This document shows positions 13,601 through 25,600 of a stretch of DNA of 45,885 nt, one piece after another. The first letter of the stretch is position 1. The number at the start of each line of letters is the position of its first letter. This stretch comes from Prosthecobacter sp. (lineage in GTDB: Bacteria > Verrucomicrobiota > Verrucomicrobiia > Verrucomicrobiales > Verrucomicrobiaceae), in contig NZ_JAQSEA010000127.1 in the NCBI RefSeq assembly GCF_029946185.1, positions 1 through 45,885 of the forward strand, written 5' to 3'. Made by a program: the position numbers and the translations under genes. A model generated the notes under the pieces. It had not been told where the DNA came from, searched no databases, and saw only the letters and a list, made by a program, of their open reading frames with translations.

Positions 13601-16600
13601 GCCATCGTGTATGTGGACGGCATCACACGCAGCAGTCCCAGCGTGACCATTTACAAGTATGATGCAACGCTCGGCTATCAGAGCTGGCAGACAGCGGCGA
13701 ACCTGATGGTGAGCACGGTCTCGGGCAACAGCACGGCGGGCGACGTTTTGCTGAACAAGGTCACGGAAGCCGGCAGCAGCGTGCGCTTCCAATGCGTGAT
13801 CGATGTGAGCCGCGTGAACAACGCGACAAACTGGAGCGCGATGGGCGTCAATTCCGCGACGTGGGAAGGCATCCAGACCGGCGGCAGCACGGGCGTGGTG
13901 CTGCACATGGTGGATCTGAACAGCGCACCTACCTATGACGGCAACGGGGCACTGACTGCATTCAGCTACACCACGGAAGGCTCCTTTGAGACGGATGCTT
14001 CCGGTGTGTTCACGATTGCCACTGAGCCGTGCTCGGTGTCGCCATGGGTGAACATCGGCAATCTGGTGTGGAATGATGTCAACAGCAACGGCCTGCGCGA
14101 CAGCGGCGAGCTGGGGATCAGCGGCGCGACGGTACAGCTCTTCAGCCCGGGTGCGGACAATGCCATCGGCGGCAGCGGGGTGAATGCGGATACGCAGGTG
14201 GGAGCCAGCGTGCTGACCAGCAGTGCAGGGGCGTATGCCTTCACCAATCTGGTGCCGGGCAAATACTACGTGCGTGTGACTCCGACGGTGAGCGTGCCCG
14301 GTATGAGCAGCGTGGCGGTGACGCTGGACAATGACGTGGACAATGACAACAACGGCAGCCAGCCGGGCGGTGCGGGCACGTTTGTGTACAGTCCGGTGAT
14401 CGATCTTCAAGTGGGCACAGAACCTCTGACCATCGTGGATGGTGACGGCGCCAATGGCAACAATACCATCGACTTCGGTCTCTTCACCGGCATCACCGTG
14501 GGCGACTTGGTGTGGAATGACGCGAACAATAACGGGCTCAAGGATACAGCGGAAACCGGTGTGGGCGGCGTGCAGATGGATCTCATGAATCCCGGCGCAG
14601 ACAATGCCGTGGGCGGCACCGCGCTCAATGCGGACACGGTGCTGCAGACGACGTCCACGCTGAGCACTGGCTCCTACAGCTTCAAAGTGTACACGGGTGG
14701 CAATTACTACATCCGCCTGACCCCGCCGGCCGCCTACTCGCTGGCGAGCGGCACGGTCGTCACTGCTGACAACGGCGTGAACAATGACAGCAACGGCTCG
14801 CAGCCGGGTGGTGCGGGTTCGGTGGTCAACAGCATGGTGGTTGCTCTGACTCCAGGTGGTGAGCCCGGCAGCACCGGCGTGACGAATACGGAAAATACCA
14901 TCGACTTCGCCCTGCGCTCCTGCCCGGTGATCACGATCACGCCTGCGACTTTGACGAATGCGCAGAAGGGATCGGCTTACTCCGCCACGTTCAGTGCCGC
15001 CGGTGGGAACTCGCCGTATGCTTGGAGTCTTGCCAGCGGGAGCACGCTGCCGAGCGGGCTGACGCTTTCGGGCGCAGGTGTGCTCAGCGGTAGTCCCACG
15101 GCGGCGACGGGATCCTACAGCTTCACGGTGAAAGTGGTGGATGCCTCCAACTGCTCCGCCACGCAGGCGATGACGCTGGGGGTGGTCTGCCCGACGCTGA
15201 CGCTCTCGCCGACGACGCTGGCCTCGGTGGTGCAAGGGGCTGTCTTCAGCCAGCAATTCTCCACGACGGGCGGCACTGCGGCCTACACCTACACGCGGCC
15301 GTCGGGCACGCTGCCCACCGGCGCGACACTTTCCACCAGCGGACTGCTTTCCGGCACCATCACAGGTGCGCCGGGGAGCTACAGCTTTGTGCTTCGCTCG
15401 ACGGATGCCAATGGCTGTGCGCTTGATATTTCCTTCACCTGGGTGGTTACCTGTCCGACGCTGACACTGTCGCTGACGACGGTGCCTGCGGCGACGCAGT
15501 ATGCGGCCTATACGGCGCAGACGCTGACCGCGAGCAACGGCACCAGCCCCTACACCTGGAGTTTCACCGGCACGATGCCCACCGGGATGACGCTGAGCAG
15601 TGGCGGAGTGCTGAGCGGCACGCCGACCAGCGCGCCGGGCAGCTACAACATCACCGTCACCGCTACGGATGCGAACGGCTGCGCAAAGTCGGGAGTGTAT
15701 TCGATCACGGTGAACTGCCCGTCCTTCACCATCACGGCACCGACGTTCCCTAATGCCTCGAAAAATGTGGCGTATCCGAACCAGCAGCTCAGCGCGTCCG
15801 GCGGCACCTCGCCGTATAACTGGACGATCGTCTCAGGGGCGCTGCCTGCGGGAATGTCGATGAGCACCGCTGGTCTGATCTCTGGGACTCCGACCGCCGT
15901 GCCTGGCACCTACGATTTCACGGTGAAGGCCACGGACGCTGTGACCTGCTCTGTCACCCAGGCGCTGCAGATCATCATCGCCTGTCCGACGCTGACCATC
16001 ACCCCGGCGGCGCTGCCAGCGGGAGTGCAGTATGCGGCTTACAGCCAGACACTGACGGCGGCCAACGGCACGTCACCTTATGCTTGGAGTCTGGCCTCCG
16101 GCGTGCTGCCCACGGGCATGACGCTAGGCAGCAATGGCGTGCTGAGCGGCACACCCACGACGCTGGGCAGTAGCACCTTCGTGGTGCGTGCCACGGACGC
16201 GGACAACTGCTCCACCACGAAGTCCTACACCTTCACGGTGAACTATCCGCCGATCTTCATCACGCCGTCCACGCTGTCAGATGCCGTGCGTTTGGTGCCT
16301 TACTTCCAGCAGCTCACGGCGACCGGCGGCACTGCGCCATATACGTTCAGCAAGCTGACGGGCACATTGCCGACCGGCCTGTCGATCTCCACCGCAGGCG
16401 CCATTTCCGGCACCACCACGGCGGCTCCTGGCACCTACTCCTTCACGGTGCAGGCGCTGGATGTGAACGGTGCGCCGGGCACGCAGCCCTACACCATCAC
16501 CATCCTCTGCCCGACGATGACCATTTCTCCTGCGACACTGACAAACGGCGTGGTGGGCACGGCTTACACAGCCTCATTGACGGTAACAGGCGGCAGTGCT

Positions 16601-19600
16601 CCCTACACCTGGAGTGTGGCCAGCGGCACGCTGCCGACCGGGCTTTCGATGAGTAACAGCGGTCTCATTTCCGGCACGCCAACGCAGGCGACGACGGCGT
16701 CCTTTACGGTGCAGGCGGTGGATTCGTTCAACTGCTCCGCCTCGCAGCTCTACACGCTGGCCGTCAACTGCCCGACGGTGAGCATCACACCCACCTCGCT
16801 GAGCAGCGCGTATTACGGTCTTGCCTACAGCCAGCAGCTCAGCTCCAGCGGCGGCACGGGCCCCTACACGTATGCGGTGATCGCAGGCTCTCCGCCAGCG
16901 GGCATCACGGTCTCCGCCAGCGGAGTGGTTGCGGGCTCGGCCCAGGTGTATGGCACGGCGAACTTCACTGTGCGCAGCACGGATGCAAACAACTGCTCCG
17001 CCACGCAATCCTACGCACTGCTGGTGAAGGGACTCAGCCTCGGTGACACCGTGTTTGAGGACAGCAATTTCAATGGTCTGCGCGACGTGGGAGAGCCGGG
17101 CCTCAGCGACATCACGGTGGAGCTCTGGGATGCGGGGGCGGACAACGCCATCGGCGGCAGCGGGCCAAACAGTGATCTCATGCTCAGCAGCACGACGACC
17201 AATGGCCAGGGACTGTACAGCTTCATCAATCTGCAGCCCGGCACCTACTTCATGCGGGTGCTGATGCCAACGGAGCTGAACATCATCGGCGGCATTCCGG
17301 TGAATCTGGACAATGGCGTGGACAATGACAACAACGCGGCCTCACAGCCCGAGGGTCCCGGTACGCCGGTGTTCTCCCCCATCGTCACTCTCACCACCGG
17401 TGGCGAACCGACGGTGGATGATGGTGACGCGGACACGGAAAATACCATCGACTTCGGCCTCTTCCGCGGGATGAACGTGGGTAACCTCGTCTGGCAGGAC
17501 ACGAATGACAACGGCATCCGTGACAGCGGTGAGCCGGGCATCGACGGAGTCACCGTGGAACTGTGGAATACAGGTGTGGACGGCAGCGTCGGCGGGACGG
17601 ATGATGTGATGCTGAAAACGACCACGACGAGCGGTGGCGGGGCCTACCTCTTTGCTTCGGTGCCGCCGCTGAAAGTCTATGTGCGCATCCCGCGTGCGCC
17701 GGCCGCACAGCCCCTGTCCAGCAGTGCCACCCAATTTGCCGACAATGGAGTCGATAACGATGACAACGGTATCCAACTCAGCGGTGGCGCGGTGTACAGC
17801 CCCGTGATCACCCTCACCGCCGCAGATGAGCCGGGCACCGGCGGCGGCACGTATGAAGAACTCACGATCGACTTTGGCTTCCTTAATTTCACGCCGAGCA
17901 TTTACGTTTCCGCCACTCAGGCGGACAGCATCCAGACCTTCAATGCGACCACAGGTCTGTATGCCGGCTCGCTGGTGTCTGCGTTTGGCAACAACCTCAG
18001 CCAGGGAAATGCGGACCACAACGACGTGCCATATGGCATGGAGCTGGGTCCGGACGGCAACTGGTATGTGGCCCACTACGGAGCCAGCAATCTGCGGAAG
18101 TACAGCCCCGCAGGTGAGGATCTCGGCCTGGTGCTCGACAACAGCGAGACCAGCATGAGCCTGGTGACGCAGTTCGCCATCGGCCCGGACGGCAATTTCT
18201 ATGTCTATGATTCGGGTGGTGGCCGCGTGGTACGCTTCCAGAAAGCGCCGGACGGTGAGCTGGCCCAGCCGATCACCACCACGGCAGGCGGCTACACCTT
18301 CATCACGCAGATGAAGGTGGAAGACATGAACTTCGGCCCGGATGGCAATCTCTACCTCGTGTTGCAGACCGACGACATCCGTGAAGTGCGCCGATACAGC
18401 ACGACGACGGGGGAGCTGCTCAACACCATCGTCACCGACACGCAGCTCATTGACATGGTGCCGGGTGGGCAGTCCATCGCGCTGATCTCGGGCATCGACA
18501 TCGAAGGCAGCACGCTCTACGGCATCAACCGCTCTGATGGCGAAATCTTCAGCGTTGACCTTAGCACGCCGGCTGCACCGGGACTGCCGAAGCATATTGC
18601 CACGCTCTCGAGTGCCGGCAAAGGCGAGGTGGACACGCGTGACATCGAGTTCAATCCGTCCGACAACAAGCTGTACATCGCCGGTTATAGCTGGGGCAAG
18701 CCGGTTAACGCTACTTACAACACCTACAACACGGGTGCGCTCGTCAGTGTGGAAATCACCGGTGCGCCCAACGGTCTGGTCAAGGTGCATGAAGTGCCGA
18801 TCCCGCGACCTCCGGGCCCGGGTTTTGAAATTTGGTCCGGCCCGCGTGATCTGGCCATCGGACGTCCGTTTGCGCCGCTGCCCGACTCCGTGGCCATCGG
18901 CTCAGTGGTCTGGAATGATGAAAATGCCGATGGCATTCAGGATGCGGCAGAGCTGGGAATCCCCAACGTGCGGGTGGACCTGTGGCAGGATCTGAACGGC
19001 GACTCGGCTGATGGCGCGGAGTACTTCGTCGGCTGGACCCTCACGGACAACAACGGATTCTACTACTTCTCCGGCCAGGTTCCGGGCGTGTATCAGGTGC
19101 AGATACCCGAGTTGAATTTTGTGACGGGGCTGCCTCTGGCGGGCAGCGGCTACAGCAGTCCGATTTCGTCCCTTCTGGATGACCAGATCGACGGTGATGA
19201 CAATGGACGTCAGCCCGGTGGTCCGAAGACGGTGGTGAAAAGTCCGCTGATCACGCTGATGCCCGGTACGGAGCCGCTGGGCAACGGCTCCTCCGGTGCG
19301 GAATTTGGCACCGGCGGTGAACTGGACAACTACGCGGTGGACGCCAATGGTGACATGACGGTGGACTTCGGCTTTGTGGAGCCCGGCATCATGGGCATCG
19401 GCAATCTGGTGTTTGTGGATGACAACGGCAACAACCGCTTCGACGTGGGCGAGGGCCGGAATGATGTGTCCATTGAACTCTATCGCTTGGGTGACGTTCC
19501 TGGAGTGACGCTGCCGGTGGCTTCAGCCGCCACAGCAAACGGTGGTCTCTTCCTTTTCAGCAATCTGTGGCAGGGGCAGTACTTCCTCCATCTGCCGTCC

Positions 19601-22600
19601 TATCAGTTTGAATCGGGCGGCAATCTGCGGGGTCTTTACAGCCTGCCCGTCGTCACTGCGGGTGATGATAATACCGGCCAGGATGCGCTGCCGAGCGACA
19701 AGCCGTGGATCACGGGTGTGAGCACCGGGACCATCCATCTGGTGCGTGATCAGGCTCCGACTGACGCGACAGGGGAGACGGGCTTCGACTCCTCCACCGA
19801 CCTCGCTGACATCAATATTGATCTCACGCAGGACATCGGTCTCTTCCGTCCGGTGGCACTGGGCAACATGGTGTTCACTGACAAAAACTCGAACGGCCAC
19901 TATGACGCCTTCCCCGAAGAAGGCCTGGCCGGCGTCAGGGTGGAACTCTACACCGATACGCAGTTCCCGGAAGTGGACAATCCGCTTGCCTTCACCACGT
20001 CGGATCAGCTTGGCCGCTATGGCTTCAGCTTCCTGCGTCCGGGCAACTACGTCGTGCACATTCCGTCTTCGCAGTTCCAGGAGGACGGCCCGCTGTACCA
20101 GCGCATCAGCATTCTTGAAGGCATCGTGGGAGATGACGATGTGGGTGAAGATGGCGTCAATGCTGGTCTGCCAACGGACAATGGCGTGTCATCACTGGTG
20201 ATCAGCCTCTATCCCGGCAATGCGCCGACGGATGAGAGCGGTGAGACCGGCTTTGAACACACCTCTGACAACCAGAACGACGCGGCGATCGACCTGACCA
20301 TCGACTTCGGCTTCCAGACTCCGGTCGGTGTGGGGAATCTGGTGTGGGTGGATAACATCAACCGAAACGAAAAGGCTGACGTGGGCGAAGGTGTGGACGG
20401 TGTGACGGTGGAGCTCTACCGCAGCAATCAGACACCCGGCTTTGGGGTGCCTCTCTTCAGTCAGATCACCCAAAATGGCGGCCATTACTTCTTCGATGCG
20501 CTGCCTGCGGGGGACTACGTCGTGCACATTCCGTATACGGAGTTTGAGCCGGGGCGTCCGCTCAACGGCCTCAACTCCCTCACGGGTGTGAGCAGCGCCT
20601 CCGCTGCGCTGGATGATGATGTGCCAAACAGTGAAAACGGCATTGATAACACGGCGCCATTCCTCAACGGCATCAGCAGCGCGGTTTTCACGCTGGCGGT
20701 GGATGCGGAGCCGATGGATGTGGAGCCGGGGGGTGCCCCCGGTGAAAGCGGTGCATTCAAGGACATCGACTTCTTTGATGACAACAACTTCAACCTTACC
20801 ATCGACTTCGGCTTTGAACCGAACAATCCGAACGGCGTCGGCGTGGGCAACCTGGTGTTCGTGGACCTCAACGGCAACGGCCTCTATGACACGGGCGAAG
20901 GCATCAACGGTGTCAAAGTACAGCTCTTTGATGCGGCTGCGGATGTGAATGCTGCCAATCCGACCGCCACCGTGGTCTCGAACAACGGCGGCAGCTACGT
21001 CTTCAATAATTTGGTGGAAGGCGACTACAAGATCTTGATTCCGGCTTCGGAATTCGCCTCCGGCAAACCGCTCTCCGGCTGGCGTTCACTGCCGGGCGAC
21101 GGCGGTGACAACGGCGTGGATGATAATGTGGATGAAAACGGCATCGATGTGGCTGATCCGTCCGCGACCGGCATCATCTCCGCGCCATTCCACCTGTCAC
21201 CGGGGGACGAGCCCACCGACTCTCTCGGTGAGTTTGGCAGCAACGCTGGCATGGATAATGTGAACGATGCCAACACGGACCTGACCATCGATTTCGGCTT
21301 CTTCCGCTCGGTGTCGGTTGGCAATCTGGTGTTCCTGGATGCGAACTACAACGGTCGTGCGGAAGCTGGTGAAGGCGTGGGCGGTGTGACACTGGAACTC
21401 TATAACGAAGGCGCGTTCATTCCGTTTGATGAACCGGTGGCGACCACCACCACGGACACGGACGGCAGCTATCTCTTCGCGGATCTCACACCGGGCCGCT
21501 ACTTTGTGCGCGTGCCAGCAGGGCAGTTTGACTATTATGGGCCGCTGTTCGGCACTGCCAGCATCTTCGGTGCGCAGAACGGCGATGACAATGTAGGCGA
21601 AGACGGCATCGATGACGGCAACCCTTCCATCAAAGGCATCCATACTGCGGTGTTTGAGCTGACTCCGACCAACGCGCCGACGGGGAGTCAGGAAGGCGGC
21701 TATCTGGGCTCCAGTGATGACATCAACGATGCGTCCACAAATCTCACCATCGATCTCGGTTTCGTGAGAAGCGCGGGCGTCGGCAATGTGGTCTTCGATG
21801 ATCTTAACAACGACGGCCTCTTAGATCCAGACCTCGAATACGGCATTGATGACGTCACGGTTGAGCTGTGGTCCAGTGATGTGAACGCGACGGTGGCGAT
21901 GGGCAGCACGACGACCTACGGCGGTGGGTTGTACAGCTTCAGCGTGGCACCGGGCAGCTACCATGTGCGCATTCCTTCCAGCAATTTCCAGGACGGTGGT
22001 GCGCTGGCCAATCTTGTGCCGTCTAAACCGGTGACGGCTGGTGACGGAGTTCCGACCACGACGGCTGGAGATGATGACACGCAGCAAGATGGTTACACGA
22101 CCGGCTCCGTGCTGGTGGATGGAGCACGCACAGCTGTCTTCACCCTCGTGCCGAACAATGCTCCGACTGCCGCGACGGCGGAAACCGGCTACTACTCCGA
22201 GACCGATGATTATGATTATGGTGATTTCGTCTTAAACGATGCGAACACCGATCTGACGATTGATCTTGGCTTTGCTCCGAAGCCGCTGAGCGTGGGCAAC
22301 CTGATCTTCCGCGATGTGAATTCGAACGGGTTCTACGACAGTCAGGATTTCGGTGTGGCTGGGGCCAAGGTGCGCCTCTTCAAGGTGGGTGACAATCCAG
22401 CCAGCAGCACGCCGGTGATGGAAATGTACACCAGCATCGACGGCACCTTCCTGCTGAACACGTATGAGGAAGGCCAGTATTTCCTCCACATCCCGGCCAG
22501 TGAGTTTGCGAGCGGTGCCGCACTGTTTGGCACTTCATCCGTGCCGGGCTTTGGCAGTGACGACGGCAAGGATGACGACGTGGATGAAAACGGTCTGGAT

Positions 22601-25600
22601 GCGGCCAATCCGGCGAGCACGGGCGTGAGCTCAACGGTCTTCTCTCTTGCCTACGGCACGGAGCCGCTGTCCACCACGAGTGAGTCTGGCTTCCTCACCT
22701 CACAGGACGTGTACAATGATGAGGATGTGGATCTCTCGATCGACATGGGCTTCACAGGCGGCACGCTGCCGAGCCTGATGAACATCGGCAATCTGGTCTT
22801 CAATGACGCCAACAACAACGGCGTGGCGGATGCGGGTGAAGGTGTGCCTGGGGTCTGGATGCTGCTGTATGCCGGTCGCGGCACGGCGGGCTCCACCAGC
22901 TACATCCGCAGCACCACGACGGATGCCAACGGCCGTTACTTCTTCACCAATCTCAACCCCGGTGTTTACACGGTGCATGTAGCGGCAGACAACTTCAAGG
23001 CCTCCATCAGCATCAATGGCGGTCCGGTGGGTCCAGGGCCATTGTACCGGAAGATGTCGCTGCGTGGCAACCAGACCACCACGGGGGATGACAACCTGGG
23101 TGAACACGGCATCGATTCACAGAGTCCTGAGCAGGTGGGCATCACGGCACCGGCGGTGACGCTGACAGCCAATGCAGCACCGACCGGTGCGATGGAAGGG
23201 GGCTTCGAAGGCACTTCGGATGATGCCAATGACGGCAACAGCGACCTCACCATCGACTTTGGTTTCGCCACCCGTCTGGGAGTGGGCAATCTGGTGTTCC
23301 GTGACGCGAACGCAGACGGCAAATTCCAGGCCGGCATCGACACCGCCCTCGCGGGTATCCAGGTGGAGCTCGTGTACAATAACGGCGCAGGCGGTGAGGA
23401 CACAGTTGTGGTCACCACCACGACCGACGCGAACGGCGGCTATCTCATGTATGCGCCGCCGGCGGCTGCTCCACAAACGTACAAGGTGCGCATCCCCGCC
23501 GCGCAGTTCAGCAGCAGCGGCCCGCTAAACTTCCTGGTGCCGAGCACGCTGACGACCAATGGTAATGACGACAATCTGAACCAGAACGCACAGCCTGCCG
23601 CCAACCCTGAGACGACAGGAGTGGTCACCGCCGAATTCTCCCTGCTGGCTGGTACGCTGCCCACTGACACGGACGGCCGCGAAACCGGTTACGACAAGGC
23701 CAGTGACAATGCGGATGACGCCAACATCGATCTCACCATCGATCTGGGACTCAAGGCAAAGGCCATCATGGTGGGCAATCTGATCTTCCGTGATGCCAAT
23801 GCGAACGGTACGTATGAGTCTGGCATCGATGTGCCGATGGCCAATGTCACCGTGCGGCTCTTCCAGCAGGCGCAGGGTGTGACGGACACGCCGGTGTCTG
23901 AAGCGGTGACTGCGGCGGACGGCACCTACCTGCTCTATGCCACCTCGCCTGCGGCCTACTACGTCCACATTCCTGCCAGCATGTTTGCCACGGGTGCACC
24001 ACTCTATGGTATGACCTCGGTGCTGGGCATTGGCAACGTGCAGCTCACCACCAATGCGGACACAGGCAAGGATGACCGCTTTGACGAAAATGGCGGCGAT
24101 GCCACGCAGCCTGATGTGACGGGAGTGTCCTCTGGCCTCATCAATCTGGCCTACGGCACTATGCCGCTGAACAGCAGCGTGACCGCGACCTCTGGTGAGA
24201 ATGGCTTCCAGTCATTCATGGATGATGCTGCGGATGACTCGGGCATCATGACCGTCGACTTTGGCTTCCTGGCCGGCTCAGGTGCGCCGGATGGAGTGGA
24301 GCTGAAACGCAATCTGGCGACGAATCCCGGCACATACTCCGCCCCGGCCACCTTTACTGGATGGCAGTCGCAGAACAGCCTGAGCGGACTCAACAGTCCG
24401 AATGATGATCCGGATTCGGACGGCCAGACGAACCTGCTGGAGTACGCGCTGGGCACGGCGGGTGGCAGCGGCCTGGGTGTGTCGCGCTTCAAGCTGGTGA
24501 GCAACACCGTGACGGGGGCCATCGACGCGGTGCTGACACGGCCTGCGGGTTCGCATGCGGACCTGCGCTACTCCCTTGAAGGCAGCAACGATCTGTCCAC
24601 ATGGACCACGCAGGCTCTCACGCCTGCAACCACGATCAACGCGGATCAGACGGAAACGCTGCGCTACAGCCAGGTGGAGTCCGTCTTCAGCGGTGCGGCA
24701 CGCGGCTTCCTGCGCATCAAAGTCACACTGGATGCGAATCTCGACGGAACGCCTGAAGCCACCGCCACCACCGGAGTGCAGGGCTGGGCGCGCATGCAGT
24801 TCGCCGTGGGGCGTGAGTCGCTGTCCATGCCGCTGCTGCTGCCTGCTGTTTATACGGGCCAGGTCACCTCGGTCAGTGAGCGCACGGTGGTTCTTAACAC
24901 CAATGGCGGTGACATCCGCACGCAGTTGCAGAATGGCGTGAGCTACTATGTGGAAGTACTCAGCGGTGCGCTGAAAGGCCGCACCATGGATCTCGATGCC
25001 ACGGGCTCTTCGAGCGGCAACATTGCTCTCACCACCAGCGCGGACAGCGCGTTGGCCGGTGCGCGCATCTGCATCCGTCCGCACTGGACGCTGGGAGCAC
25101 TGCTGCCGGTGACCGGCCTGCAGCCTGCCACGGCGGCGGAGACGGCGGACCGCATCATGTTCTTTGACAGCGCGAGCGGCCAGTTCCAGATCGACTGGCT
25201 GCAGACCACCGCCAACGGCACCGCGCAGTGGGTGCGTGATGGCGACACCGCACTCGTGAATGATGCTGCCCGCATCATCCCGCCGCAGACAGGTATGCTG
25301 GTGCAGATCCGCAGCACGGAGGCCACACTGACCTTCGTGGGTGAAGTCCGCAGCGCCGCACTCGCGCTGCCGCAGAACGCAGGCACCGCGCTGACCGGCA
25401 CCGGCCTGGCCACCGCGCAGGCTCCCGGTGCGCAGCCTTTTGCCATCGGCTCCCGCCTGCGCCTCTGGAGCGGCGACACTGATCCTGCGACCGCCGTATA
25501 TCAAAACTACCTCCTCAATCCGCAGTCCCAATGGTTGGATGAAACCACTGGGCTGGAGGTGACGAACCTGCCGCTGCTGGATGGATTCCGTGCCTTCTTT

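Noticed and set aside
11846-15256. A 1,136-residue minus-strand frame, and a similar 839-residue one at 4010-6529, inside the giant gene
   Set aside because: Both are Arg/His/Ala-rich mirror translations of the repeat region and have no coherent secondary structure. The plus frame is clearly the coding one.
2-24285. CRISPR-like or recent tandem DNA repeats in the first 24 kb
   Set aside because: The periodicity is at the protein level (85-90 or about 155 residues); DNA copies differ at many codon positions and no short spacer-repeat pattern exists.
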